Source of the DNA: Desulfatibacillum aliphaticivorans DSM 15576
GTDB taxonomy: Bacteria; Desulfobacterota; Desulfobacteria; Desulfobacterales; Desulfatibacillaceae
Direction: 5' to 3'
Assembly: GCF_000429905.1 (NCBI RefSeq)
Contig: NZ_AUCT01000008.1
Location: 186,001 to 250,000 of the forward strand
Length of the DNA stretch: 64,000 nucleotides
The notes beneath the pieces were generated by a model. The model searched no databases. It was not told the DNA's origin and saw only the letters and a list, made by a program, of their open reading frames with translations. The position numbers and the translations under genes are program-made. Every line of letters starts with the position of its first letter. Position 1 is the first letter of the stretch. Positions 26,925 through 35,515 of this stretch are shown here, piece by piece.

Positions 26925-27037
26925 GATCCCGAAAATAGCTTTTATGCAATGTTTTAAAGCTGCTGCAGTCCCCCCCAGGACTTGACGGCTTCGGCGCCTA
27001 TCATGGCGAACGCGGGAGGCCTCCGAAGCCCCATCAT

Positions 27038-28180
27038 TTACAGCCCCATAAATCTTGCCGCCACTATCTTCATGACTTCGTTGGTTCCAGCAAAAATAGG
27101 CAGGATGCGGATATCCCGCATGGCCTGCGCCAGGCCGAGGCTTTCCGCCATGGCGGGTTCGCCCACGATGCTGATGGCCCTGTCAATGGTGCGTTTGGCC
27201 AGGTCCGTGGTCCAGTATTTGGCCATGGAGACTTCCACCACCACCTGCTCTCCGGCCACGTGCTCGGCGATGAGCTTATCCAGGAATGCCCGGCCGAGTT
27301 TGGCCTCGGTGGCCATTTCCACCAGTTCAAACTGGATGGCCTGGAACTTGCTCAAAGGCTTGCCGTTGCGGGTGGTTTCCTTGCAGTACTGGATCATTCT
27401 TTCGGTCATCTGCTCTGCGGCGACGACCGCGCCGATGGCGCAAATGAGCCTTTCCTGCTGCAGTTTCTGCATGAGGATGATGAACCCGCCGCCTTTTTGG
27501 CCCAAAAGGTTTTCCTTGGGAATGCGGCATTTGGAAAAAAAGAGCTCCGACGTATCCTGGCTGTTGAAGCCCATCTTGTCCAGATGGCGTCCGCGCTCGA
27601 ATCCCGGGCGATCCCCTTCCACCAGATACAGGGAAATGGCTTCGTAGGGATTTTCCACGTTGGGGTCCCTGGCCGCCACCACGCACAGGTTGGTGTTGAT
27701 GCCGTTGGAGATAAAGGTTTTGGTTCCGTCGATAATAATGTCGTCCCCGTCCTCGACCGCCGTGGTGGACATGGAGGAAAGGTCGGACCCTGTGCCCGGT
27801 TCGGTCATGGCGACGGAGGATATGATTTCTCCGCTCACGCAGCCGGGCAGGAATTTCTTTTTCTGCTCTTCGGTGCCGAAGGTTTCGATGTAGGGCACCA
27901 CGATGTCGCTGTGCAGCCCCAGGGTCAGGCCGCAGAAGCCGGTTTTGCCGATTTCTTCGGTGATGATGACCGAGTACAGAAAATCCATGCCGTGGCCGCC
28001 GTATTCCTTGGGCGTGGCCGTGCACAGATAGCCGTTGCGCCCCAGATCCCGCCATACTTCGGGAGGCACGATGTGGTCCGCTTCCCATTGCGGGATGTGC
28101 GGAATCACATTCTCGGCCAAATAAGCCCGAAACTGCTCGCGAAACGCGTGATGCTCCGGGGTGTATTGCAAGATTTCCAT
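27038..28180 (-). CDS. Acyl-CoA dehydrogenase
   Basis: 380 aa, the standard length. Family signatures are present: YSVIITEEIGKTG, LPGCVSGEIISSVAMTEPGTGSDLSSM for flavin and acyl contacts, GTKTFISNG, and the C-terminal ILPIFAGTNEVMKIVAAR, whose glutamate is in the catalytic-base position of most family members. It introduces the 2,3 double bond into an acyl-CoA and passes electrons to an electron-transfer flavoprotein. A GGAG precedes the ATG. It is the last gene of the six-gene minus-strand operon that starts with the TetR regulator at 35515, just before a strong terminator, and supplies the first oxidation of the pathway. Chain preference is unknown. Confidence 0.93.
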   Translation of the reverse strand: MEILQYTPEHHAFREQFRAYLAENVIPHIPQWEADHIVPPEVWRDLGRNGYLCTATPKEYGGHGMDFLYSVIITEEIGKTGFCGLTLGLHSDIVVPYIETFGTEEQKKKFLPGCVSGEIISSVAMTEPGTGSDLSSMSTTAVEDGDDIIIDGTKTFISNGINTNLCVVAARDPNVENPYEAISLYLVEGDRPGFERGRHLDKMGFNSQDTSELFFSKCRIPKENLLGQKGGGFIILMQKLQQERLICAIGAVVAAEQMTERMIQYCKETTRNGKPLSKFQAIQFELVEMATEAKLGRAFLDKLIAEHVAGEQVVVEVSMAKYWTTDLAKRTIDRAISIVGEPAMAESLGLAQAMRDIRILPIFAGTNEVMKIVAARFMGL

Positions 28181-28283
28181 ATTATATTCTCCAGAAAAAC
28201 TCCGGGCTGGGCATGCGTTGCGTCTATTGCCAAGGCGCTGTCATTTACGAGGCTCAAACGTCAAACGTAGATTTGACCCCATT

Positions 28284-28601
28284 TTAGAGAGCGGCGGAAA
28301 ACGACCCTCCCTGATCGTCAAAGGCGGTGATGGAAGAATACAGCTTCCATTCCTCATCATCCATATTGCAGTAGAAGGCCGCCGCCTCTCCGGGCTGAAT
28401 CACCTGGCCGCCGGGCGGATACACGGTGGTAAGCTCCACCTGTTTTTCGCCTGCATCCAGGACAAAGCGGCTGAGCGCTTTAACCGGTTTTTCGCCAGCA
28501 TTTTTCACTTGGATTTCCAGGTTTTGGTCGGGCAGGTTGCAGCATTTGAACCCGATGACGTCCTCAACGCTGGAATTCATGATGGCCTTGACTTCGAGCA
28601 T
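28284..28601 (-). CDS. Conserved-looking hypothetical protein in beta-oxidation operon
   Basis: 105 aa from ATG 28601, with AGAGG upstream; a TTG six bases earlier is possible. The sequence looks all-beta: LEIQVKNAGEKPVKALSRFV, GEKQVELTTVYPPGGQVIQPG and AAAFYCNMDDEEWKLYSSIT resemble an immunoglobulin-like sandwich, with no signal peptide. Two adjacent cysteines (GFKCCNLP) and one more (FYCNM) are present. It lies between the thiolase and the acyl-CoA dehydrogenase genes with short gaps, so it belongs to the operon. A structural or chaperone-like subunit of the complex is a guess only. Confidence 0.75.
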   Translation of the reverse strand: MLEVKAIMNSSVEDVIGFKCCNLPDQNLEIQVKNAGEKPVKALSRFVLDAGEKQVELTTVYPPGGQVIQPGEAAAFYCNMDDEEWKLYSSITAFDDQGGSFSAAL

Positions 28602-28661
28602 GCCCAATGCCTCTGGGTAAACGGCCCCGGGCCGCCAAGGCGGTCCGGGGCCGCGGATGGG

Positions 28662-29873
28662 TTATCCGTCGTATTTTCCGACTATGGAAATGGCGCAAAC
28701 GTTCTGGAACGGGAAGCCGCCCAGGTTGTGCGTGAGGCCCAGCCTGGGATTTTCGATCTGGCGTTCCCCGGCCTTTCCATGGAGTTGCAGGTACATTTCG
28801 TACAGCATGCGAAGTCCGGAAGCGCCGATGGGGTGGCCGAAGCACTTGAGGCCGCCATCCACCTGGCAGGGGACTCCGCCGCCTTTGAGGTCATAGAAGC
28901 CGTCCATGATGTCCTTGACCGCCTGGCCCCTTTCGGAGATATGGAGGTCTTCCATGGTCACCAACTCGGTGATGGAGAAGCAGTCATGCACTTCCATCAT
29001 GGAGATTTCCTCCCTGGGGTTGGTGATGCCGGCTTCTTCGTAAGCCTTGACGCTGGCGTGGCTGGTGGTCATGAAATGATCGCCGTCCCAGTCATTGTAT
29101 CCCACTTCCTCGCCGGAGGACAAGGCAAGCTGCAGGGCCTTGACCGTGATGAAATCCTTTTTGCCCATCTTCTTGGCGATTTCAGGCGTGGTGACAATGG
29201 CGCACGCCGAACCGTCGGACACGCCGCAGCAGTCAAAGAGTCCCAAGGGAGAGGCGATGATGGGCGCCGCCATGATCTGGTCTTCGGTGACTTTCTTCTG
29301 CAGGTGAGCCTTGGGGTTCAAGACGCCGTTGTCGTGGCTTTTGGCGGAGACGTGCGCCATGGCCCGTTTGAGGTCTCCGTCGGGGATCTTGTACTTGGCG
29401 GCGTAAGCGCTGGCGAGCTGGGCAAAGGAGCCCGGGGCCGTCAGCATGGGCCACCACTGCCACATGAGGGAGCCGGCGTTGGAGCCGCCGCCCGGCAGTC
29501 CGCCGTAACCGGTGTCTTTCAGCTTTTCCACGCCCAGAGCCAGGCAGATGTCATAGGCCCCGGAGGCGACCGCGTACACGGCGCCGCGGAAGGCTTCCGT
29601 ACCGGTGGCGCAGTAGTTTTCCACCCTGGTGCAGGGGATGAAAGGCAGGCGCAGGGTTGTGGACAGCGGCACTGCGGACTTGCCTACGTTGACTTCATCC
29701 AGGCACGTGCCGAACCATGCGGCCTGGATTTCCTTTTTCTCAATTCCAGCGTCTTGTATACATTCCTGAAAAGCTTCCACCATCAGTTCTTCGGCGCCCA
29801 CGTCCCAGCGTTCGCCGAAACGGGTGCATCCCATGCCGATGATAGCGACTTTATCTTTAATTCCAGTAGCCAT
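28662..29873 (-). CDS. SCP2-type thiolase (acetyl-CoA acetyltransferase family)
   Basis: 403 aa, ATG after GGAGGGACGCATC. It belongs to the SCP-x/lipid-transfer-like thiolases: the nucleophile is Cys88 in VENYCATGTEA, the family motif EVHDCFSITEL follows, and the histidine loop is CFGHPIGASGLRM, with GGFPFQNVCAISI close to the end. It would cleave a 3-ketoacyl-CoA to acetyl-CoA or another short acyl-CoA. It follows the four-part HMGCS-like fusion by 15 bp. Thiolases of this type usually need a DUF35 partner (as BbsB needs BbsA, and as in archaeal thiolase complexes); here the DUF35 domain is inside the fused neighbour. Confidence 0.9.
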   Translation of the reverse strand: MATGIKDKVAIIGMGCTRFGERWDVGAEELMVEAFQECIQDAGIEKKEIQAAWFGTCLDEVNVGKSAVPLSTTLRLPFIPCTRVENYCATGTEAFRGAVYAVASGAYDICLALGVEKLKDTGYGGLPGGGSNAGSLMWQWWPMLTAPGSFAQLASAYAAKYKIPDGDLKRAMAHVSAKSHDNGVLNPKAHLQKKVTEDQIMAAPIIASPLGLFDCCGVSDGSACAIVTTPEIAKKMGKKDFITVKALQLALSSGEEVGYNDWDGDHFMTTSHASVKAYEEAGITNPREEISMMEVHDCFSITELVTMEDLHISERGQAVKDIMDGFYDLKGGGVPCQVDGGLKCFGHPIGASGLRMLYEMYLQLHGKAGERQIENPRLGLTHNLGGFPFQNVCAISIVGKYDG

Positions 29874-29888
29874 GATGCGTCCCTCCTG

Positions 29889-32621
29889 TTATTTGGCGGT
29901 GAACAGTTTGTCGATGAGCTGGGATTTCATGACGTCGCCTTCGATCTTGAGCTTGCCGGAGTTGAACGCCGTCATGGGGTTCAGGGTTCCGGAAATCATG
30001 CCTACAAAATCGGCGTCTTCCATGATAATCGTGCAGGTCGCCTTGCCGGCCTTGCCTTCAGCCACCGTGCAGGTCTTGTCCTTGACCGTCACGTTCCATT
30101 CTCCGCCATTGCCGCCGGAAATGTTGAACTGAAACACCACGTCCACGCCTTCGGCCTTATCGGCATTGAATGTGTCGGCCATACCGGCGAAGATGTCGGC
30201 GGGCTTGATTTCGCCGCCTGCAGCGGGAGCTGCGGCTTCGGCGGCCGGAGCCGGCGGGGAGAGCATATCAAACATGGCTGTATTGAGGTCGTTAAGCTCC
30301 TTGGCCCCTTCCATGCTGTTGATGGCTTCCCAGTTATCGGCAATGTCTTCCAGGGTCGGAGGCGTATCGCCTTCTCCGAGTTGTACGGAAGGACCGGTCA
30401 TGACGGCGGCCCGGTTGAAGTATCCCATGCCTGCGTTGAAGATCTGGCCGGATTCCTTGCAGTCTTCGGAGGCAAGGTACAGCACCATGGGAGACACGAA
30501 CTCAGGCTTCATCTTGGCGAAAATCTCGGGCGGCATGATGTCTTCGGTGAGACGGGAGGCCGCGAGAGGCGCCACGGTGTTGACCTTGATGTTGTATTTT
30601 GCGCCTTCCAGCTTGAGGGTGTTCATGAAGCCCACCAAGGCCATTTTGGCGGCCGAGTAGTTGGTCTGGCCGAAGTTGCCGTAAAGGCCTGCGGCGGAGG
30701 TGGTCATGATGATGCGGCCGAAACCCTGCTGCTTCATGATGGAGAAGGCGGGCTTGGTCACATTGTAGGCGCCGTGCAAATGCACTGCCATGACGGCGTT
30801 CCAGTTTTCGGGCTCCATCTTGAGGAAGGACTTGTCCCGGAGGATGCCCGCGTTGTTGATGACGATGTCAATCCGGCCGAATGCGTCGATGGCGCTTTGG
30901 ATGATGGCTGCGCCGCCTTCGGGGGTGGCCACGTTGTCGTAGTTGGCGACTGCTTCGCCGCCCATTTCCTTGATTTCCTCGACCACGTTGTCCGCCGGGC
31001 TGGCGCTGCCGCCGCCGGAGCCGTCACGGGCGCCGCCCAGGTCGTTGACCACCACTTTGCAGCCCCGGGAGGCCAGTTCCAGGGCGTAGGTTCTGCCCAG
31101 GCCGCCGCCGGCGCCGGTGATAACGGCCACGCGATCGTTGAAATTGATTTTATCCATTTCCGCGGCTGCGCCCGGAACCGGGGTTGCCTTCCAGAAATAA
31201 TTGCGGAAGCCGCGATCCTTATCCCAGCAGCGGAGGCGGAAGACCATCTTCATGGGCAGGCCCACGCGGATTTCCTCCTGATCGCAGTCGGTGAAGTCGG
31301 CCATCATGCGGCCGCCGCCCTCAAACTGGATGAGGCCGTATTTGTTGGGCGGCTCAAAGGACACGGACAGCATGTCGGCGGTAAAGGTTTTGACCTTGGC
31401 CGGAGTGTCGATGAATTCCTGCTCGTCCTGGCTATAGAAGGCGCCGCACTCGGGATTCACACAGATATCCTGTTTGGGGAACTGCTTGGTTCCGCATTCG
31501 CGGCACTTGCCGCCCACCAGGCCCAGGAGCATTTTGCGCTTCCGCCACAGGACGGTCATGGCGGTCTGGGTTTCCGCTTCCGCACGGATGCCCATTTCGT
31601 TTTCCAGGAGGCCGCGGAAGATCAAGTACTTGGCGTAATTGTCCACGATCTTTTTGTTGGCGATGGTTCCTGCAAATCCGTCGCGCTCCGCCAGGTCGGC
31701 GATTTTATCCGTGACCTTGAAGACCAGGGCGTCCACGCCGTGGCCGTAACCGGCCACCACGATGATGTCGCCGGCTTTGGCGCCGTCCAGGGCGGAGGCC
31801 AGCATCACAAAGGGATGGGCCACGCCGCACTCGCCGCATTCCTTATGCAGGTTGCCGATGACCTGTTCCGGGGTTGCGCCCAGTTTTTTGGCGATCTTTT
31901 TATGTTCTGCGCCGAAGAAGCAGGGATAGATCAGCTTGCTGACGTCGCCGATAGCCACGCCGGCTTTTTCCATGGCGCCGGTGATGGCCTTGGGGATGAA
32001 ATTGCTGTAGCCCATGTCCCTGGCCCAGCGTTCTTCCCACACATAGTCAAAGCGGTTGGATGCGCCGCGATAGTGATCGTTGAAGTCGTGGGATTCGGAA
32101 TAGGAGCCCAGGAATTCCGCGATTACGTCGTCGCCGTTGCCGACGGCCATGGAAGCCGCGCCATCGCCGAACCACATTTCGTAAAAATAGGCGCCCTTGG
32201 TCTCCCGCTTGTCGGAAGCGGTGACCAGGATGTTTTTCTTGTTACCGCCGGACACGGCGTCCAGGGCCGTAATCAGGGCGGAAGTGCCTGCTTTTTGGGA
32301 GCCCACAACGTCCGTGGCCAGAAGGCCGTCGGACAGATTCAGGGCTTCCTTGATAACGCCCGCGTTCTGCCTGTCGGAGAAAGGCAGGGTGGTGGAGGCC
32401 AGGTAAACGGCGTCCAGTTTCGATTTATCCATCCCCTTGAGGCAGTCCTGGGAAGCGGACACAGCCATGGTGAGGGCGTCTTCGTCCCAGTTGCACATGG
32501 ACCTTTCGCCCTGGGCCACCACCATGATGGCCGGTGCGAACCAGCCCATGCTCTGGAAAATGGCCATACGGTCCAACCTCAAGCGAGGAATGTATGCTCC
32601 ATATGAGGTGATGCCTATCAT
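29889..32621 (-). CDS. HMG-CoA synthase-like / DUF35 / SDR / SCP2 fusion protein
   Basis: 910 aa. Residues 1-340 are an archaeal-type HMG-CoA-synthase fold (NWDEDALTMAVSA, GSQKAGTSALITALDA, WFGDGAASMAVG). Residues 370-480 are a DUF35 zinc ribbon plus OB fold (CRECGTKQF, ICVNPECGAF). Residues 492-785 are a short-chain dehydrogenase (VAVITGAGGGLGRTYALEL, NNAGILRDKSF, catalytic NYSAAK). An Ala/Pro linker leads to an SCP2 sterol-carrier domain (810-910). By eye the synthase domain lacks all three catalytic residues: Gln109 at the Cys position, Thr in place of Glu and Pro in place of His. It may be a scaffold that binds the adjacent thiolase, with the SDR oxidising 3-hydroxyacyl-CoA. The start has GGAGAGG. 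Reference members of each family are separate proteins. Confidence 0.88.
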   Translation of the reverse strand: MIGITSYGAYIPRLRLDRMAIFQSMGWFAPAIMVVAQGERSMCNWDEDALTMAVSASQDCLKGMDKSKLDAVYLASTTLPFSDRQNAGVIKEALNLSDGLLATDVVGSQKAGTSALITALDAVSGGNKKNILVTASDKRETKGAYFYEMWFGDGAASMAVGNGDDVIAEFLGSYSESHDFNDHYRGASNRFDYVWEERWARDMGYSNFIPKAITGAMEKAGVAIGDVSKLIYPCFFGAEHKKIAKKLGATPEQVIGNLHKECGECGVAHPFVMLASALDGAKAGDIIVVAGYGHGVDALVFKVTDKIADLAERDGFAGTIANKKIVDNYAKYLIFRGLLENEMGIRAEAETQTAMTVLWRKRKMLLGLVGGKCRECGTKQFPKQDICVNPECGAFYSQDEQEFIDTPAKVKTFTADMLSVSFEPPNKYGLIQFEGGGRMMADFTDCDQEEIRVGLPMKMVFRLRCWDKDRGFRNYFWKATPVPGAAAEMDKINFNDRVAVITGAGGGLGRTYALELASRGCKVVVNDLGGARDGSGGGSASPADNVVEEIKEMGGEAVANYDNVATPEGGAAIIQSAIDAFGRIDIVINNAGILRDKSFLKMEPENWNAVMAVHLHGAYNVTKPAFSIMKQQGFGRIIMTTSAAGLYGNFGQTNYSAAKMALVGFMNTLKLEGAKYNIKVNTVAPLAASRLTEDIMPPEIFAKMKPEFVSPMVLYLASEDCKESGQIFNAGMGYFNRAAVMTGPSVQLGEGDTPPTLEDIADNWEAINSMEGAKELNDLNTAMFDMLSPPAPAAEAAAPAAGGEIKPADIFAGMADTFNADKAEGVDVVFQFNISGGNGGEWNVTVKDKTCTVAEGKAGKATCTIIMEDADFVGMISGTLNPMTAFNSGKLKIEGDVMKSQLIDKLFTAK

Positions 32622-32708
32622 AGTTCCTCTCCTTATATCTTTGGTGTTTCGTAATCTTGGTTGTTCCGGCCCTTTATTTAAAAAGGAGCCTTGTTCGGGT
32701 TTGGGACT

Positions 32709-34820
32709 CTACGCCTTGAACAGCTTTTCAAGAAGCTGGGATTTCATGACGTCTCCCTCGATTTTCAGCTTACCGGAAGTATAAGCCTGCATGGGATTCA
32801 GGGTTCCGGCCGTCATGGCCATGAAGTCTTTGTCTTCCATGATGATGACGGTGGTGGGCTTGTCGTGTTTGCCCTCGGAGACCTTGCAGGTCTTGTCCTT
32901 GATCACGGCATTCCATTCCCCGCCGGTTGCGCCGGAAATGCTGTACTGGAATACAACGTCCACGCCGTCGGCTGCATCGGGCTGGAATGTGCTTTCCAGC
33001 ATGGCGAATGCGTCGGCCGGAGTGGCCGGGCCCGCCGCTGCAGCTGCGCCGCCGGACGGAGGCGCCTGGAAGGCCATCATAACGTCGCCGACCTGGGCGT
33101 TGAGTTCAAAGTATTCCTTGCCGTCCTTGAGCGAGCCTATATTGGCCATGGAGGCTTTCACGTCGTCGCAGGTGGGGATGTCGTCGCCCTGTCCCAGAAC
33201 GGCGCCCGGGCCGGTAACCACGGCGGCGCGGTTGAAGAAGCCCATGCCCACATTGTAGATGCGGCCGGTTACGTCGCATTCGTCGGTGCAGAGGTACAAG
33301 GTCATGGGAACCACGTATTCGGGTTTGGCCTTGTTGAAGATTTCCTCGGGCATGATGTCTTCGGTGAGACGGGAGGCGGCCAAGGGCGCCACGGTGTTCA
33401 CCTTGATATCGTATTTATTGCCTTCGATTTTGAGGGTGTTCATGAAACCGACCAGAGCCATCTTGGCGGCCGAGTAGTTGGTCTGGCCGAAGTTGCCGTA
33501 AAGGCCGGCGGCCGAGGTGGTCATGACAATGCGGCCGAACCCGTTTTGCTTCATGATGGGGAAGGCGGCCTTGGTCACGTTGTAGGCGCCGTTCAGATGC
33601 ACGTTGAGGACGGCGTTCCAGTTTTCAGGCTCCATTTTGACAAAGGACTTGTCCCGGAGGATGCCCGCGTTGTTGATGACGATGTCCACCTTGCCGAAGG
33701 CGTCCACAGCGGTCTTGATGACATTGGCGCCGCCTTCGGGCGTGGCCACGTTATCGTAGTTGGCGACCGCTTCGCCGCCGGCGGCCTTGATTTCATCCAC
33801 CACGGCGTCGGCTGCGCTGGAGCTTGCGCCCGTGCCGTCGCGGGAGCCGCCCAGGTCGTTGATGACGACTTTGGCGCCGCGTTTGGCCAGTTCCAGGGCG
33901 TAAGCCTTGCCCAGGCCCGCGCCCGCGCCGGTGATGACCGCCACACGGCCGTCGTAGCGGATTTGCTCTTCCACCACGTCGCCGTATTCAAACACGCCCT
34001 GGTCGATGACCACGTCGCCGTTTTCCTGGTTGATGACGCGCCACACGGCCGTTCCTTCGCCGGTTTTCCAGATTTTAATGGCGATGGGAATTCCGGGGTA
34101 CAGGGTCTTGGAGAAGCGGCACTTGAGCCTGCGGACCTTTTCGGGCTCGCCGGGGCACAAGGAGTTGATCAGTGCGCGGCATGCATAGCCGTGGGTGCAC
34201 AGGCCGTGCATGATGGGCATTTCAAAGCCGGACATTTTGGCGAATTCCGGATCGATATGAAGCACGAACACGTCGCCGGACATCCGGTACAGTAAGGGAG
34301 CGTCCTTGGAGGGATGCTCTTCCACCACAAAGTCGGGGTCCCGGTCCGGGTACTCCACCACTTCCTTGGGAGGAGCTTCGCCGCCGAATCCGCCGTCCAG
34401 GCGGCCGAACAAGGTGGTCTTGGCCGTGAAGAGCTTTTTGCCCTTGGCGTCCCTGGACACGCTTTCGCCGACGATGATGGCGCCTTTTTTACCGGCTGCG
34501 GCCAGATCGTAATACTTGGTGACCGCCCCTTCGCTCACCAGCTTGCCCGAAGTCGGGATGGGCCTGTGAAAGATCAAATCCTGTTCGCCGTGAAGGAGAC
34601 CCGCCAGATTCACGTTGGAATTCGCCCCAATGTGGCTTAAAAACTCAAAAACCGCCGCAATGGAGAAACTGGGGATGACCTTCAGGTCTTTCTCGTACAC
34701 ATAATCGAGTTCATCGAACCCGGCGCCAACGCCCAATGCGTAAAGGACCACATCCTTCCAGGTGTAATCCTTCTCTATCGGGCCGATTTTCTTGCCGATT
34801 GCATCCATGTTTAGAGCCAT
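32709..34820 (-). CDS. Hydratase-2 (MaoC) / SDR / SCP2 multifunctional beta-oxidation protein
   Basis: 703 aa, ATG after AGGAGG. Residues 1-150 form the N-terminal hotdog of enoyl-CoA hydratase 2 and 165-285 the MaoC half with MSGDVFVLHIDPEFA and PIMHGLCTHGYA, keeping the Asp and His of the active site. Residues 287-580 are an SDR (VAVITGAGAGLGKAYALEL, NNAGILRDKS, NYSAAK) and 605-703 an SCP2 domain. This has the parts of peroxisomal MFE-2 but with the hydratase placed before the dehydrogenase instead of after it. The SDR-SCP2 half is closely similar to that of the next gene's product. It should hydrate trans-2-enoyl-CoA to the (R)-3-hydroxy form and oxidise it. It lies 88 bp ahead of the 910-aa fusion gene. 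Confidence 0.9.
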   Translation of the reverse strand: MALNMDAIGKKIGPIEKDYTWKDVVLYALGVGAGFDELDYVYEKDLKVIPSFSIAAVFEFLSHIGANSNVNLAGLLHGEQDLIFHRPIPTSGKLVSEGAVTKYYDLAAAGKKGAIIVGESVSRDAKGKKLFTAKTTLFGRLDGGFGGEAPPKEVVEYPDRDPDFVVEEHPSKDAPLLYRMSGDVFVLHIDPEFAKMSGFEMPIMHGLCTHGYACRALINSLCPGEPEKVRRLKCRFSKTLYPGIPIAIKIWKTGEGTAVWRVINQENGDVVIDQGVFEYGDVVEEQIRYDGRVAVITGAGAGLGKAYALELAKRGAKVVINDLGGSRDGTGASSSAADAVVDEIKAAGGEAVANYDNVATPEGGANVIKTAVDAFGKVDIVINNAGILRDKSFVKMEPENWNAVLNVHLNGAYNVTKAAFPIMKQNGFGRIVMTTSAAGLYGNFGQTNYSAAKMALVGFMNTLKIEGNKYDIKVNTVAPLAASRLTEDIMPEEIFNKAKPEYVVPMTLYLCTDECDVTGRIYNVGMGFFNRAAVVTGPGAVLGQGDDIPTCDDVKASMANIGSLKDGKEYFELNAQVGDVMMAFQAPPSGGAAAAAGPATPADAFAMLESTFQPDAADGVDVVFQYSISGATGGEWNAVIKDKTCKVSEGKHDKPTTVIIMEDKDFMAMTAGTLNPMQAYTSGKLKIEGDVMKSQLLEKLFKA

Positions 34821-34837
34821 GTTACTACCTCCTTTAC

Positions 34838-34863
34838 AGTGTAAGTCCGTCTAATGCTACACT
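34838..34863. promoter_or_regulatory. Inverted repeat before the multifunctional protein gene
   Basis: AGTGTA and TACACT, six-base arms 14 bp apart, lie in the 89-bp gap between the TetR gene and the 703-aa protein gene. It may mark an internal promoter or operator; short arms make chance occurrence possible. Confidence 0.3.
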
Positions 34864-34909
34864 TTTGATCGACTGCCGTAACTGCAAATTTGTGGAGGCG
34901 AACCTGGAA

Positions 34910-35515
34910 CTATTCAGAGGGGTCCTGGGCCTTCGTTGCTTGCGTAAATGCAGGAACCAACACAAAACCCAAAGTATCTTTCACCACCCTCACATAGTCC
35001 TCGTGGTTCACATCCAACAGAACCTTGAAAAACCCTTCCCCCGATATGAAATTATGGATTGAGTTCATCATTGCCAACATCTTCATTTTCGCATCCACAG
35101 GCAAGGCCTTCTTGTCATTCACCAGCCCCATGGAATAAGCTATATTCCCCATGGTTTCAGGCACTTTTACTTCCAAGACCGATTCGTGCCGGGTTTTAGT
35201 GAAATAACGGTACAGCGTCAGGTTGGAAATTTCGGGATTTTCAAAAAGATAATCCGTCATGATGTCCAAGGCGATGGTCAACCTGTCCGCCAAAGGCTTG
35301 CCGTGAATGATGTGCTCGATTTCCACCAGTTTCGACCGCAGATCCTCAAAAATGTCCTGGACGACCGCTTCGTACAGGTCGCCTTTTTCCCCCCAGTGAT
35401 AATACAGGGTGGAAATGTCGATCCCCACCTTTTGGGCGATCATGCGGGTTGTGGTGCCGTGGAAACCGTATTCTCCAAATATCTTGCGAGCGTCGCGCAG
35501 AATTCTCCCTTTCAT
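34910..35515 (-). CDS. TetR-family transcriptional regulator
   Basis: 201 aa. The N-terminal helix-turn-helix is clear: ILRDARKIFGEYGFHGTTTRMIAQKVGIDISTLYYHWGEKGDLYEAVV. The remaining helices form the ligand pocket. The ATG at 35515 lacks a good ribosome site; the frame continues upstream (ALEKARKDPDS) to a CTG at 35557 that sits eight bases after AAAGGAG, so a non-ATG start is possible. It is the first gene of the operon 35515-27038, 89 bp before the multifunctional protein gene, and probably represses it, with an acyl-CoA or fatty acid as inducer. Family members FadR (Bacillus) and PsrA control beta-oxidation in this way. Confidence 0.88.
   Translation of the reverse strand: MKGRILRDARKIFGEYGFHGTTTRMIAQKVGIDISTLYYHWGEKGDLYEAVVQDIFEDLRSKLVEIEHIIHGKPLADRLTIALDIMTDYLFENPEISNLTLYRYFTKTRHESVLEVKVPETMGNIAYSMGLVNDKKALPVDAKMKMLAMMNSIHNFISGEGFFKVLLDVNHEDYVRVVKDTLGFVLVPAFTQATKAQDPSE

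Noticed and set aside
28161..32606. A 1481-codon open frame on the plus strand
   Set aside because: It lies fully antisense to the thiolase and HMGCS-like fusion genes. Its product is His/Gly/Val-rich with no recognisable domain, as expected from a mirrored GC-rich coding frame.
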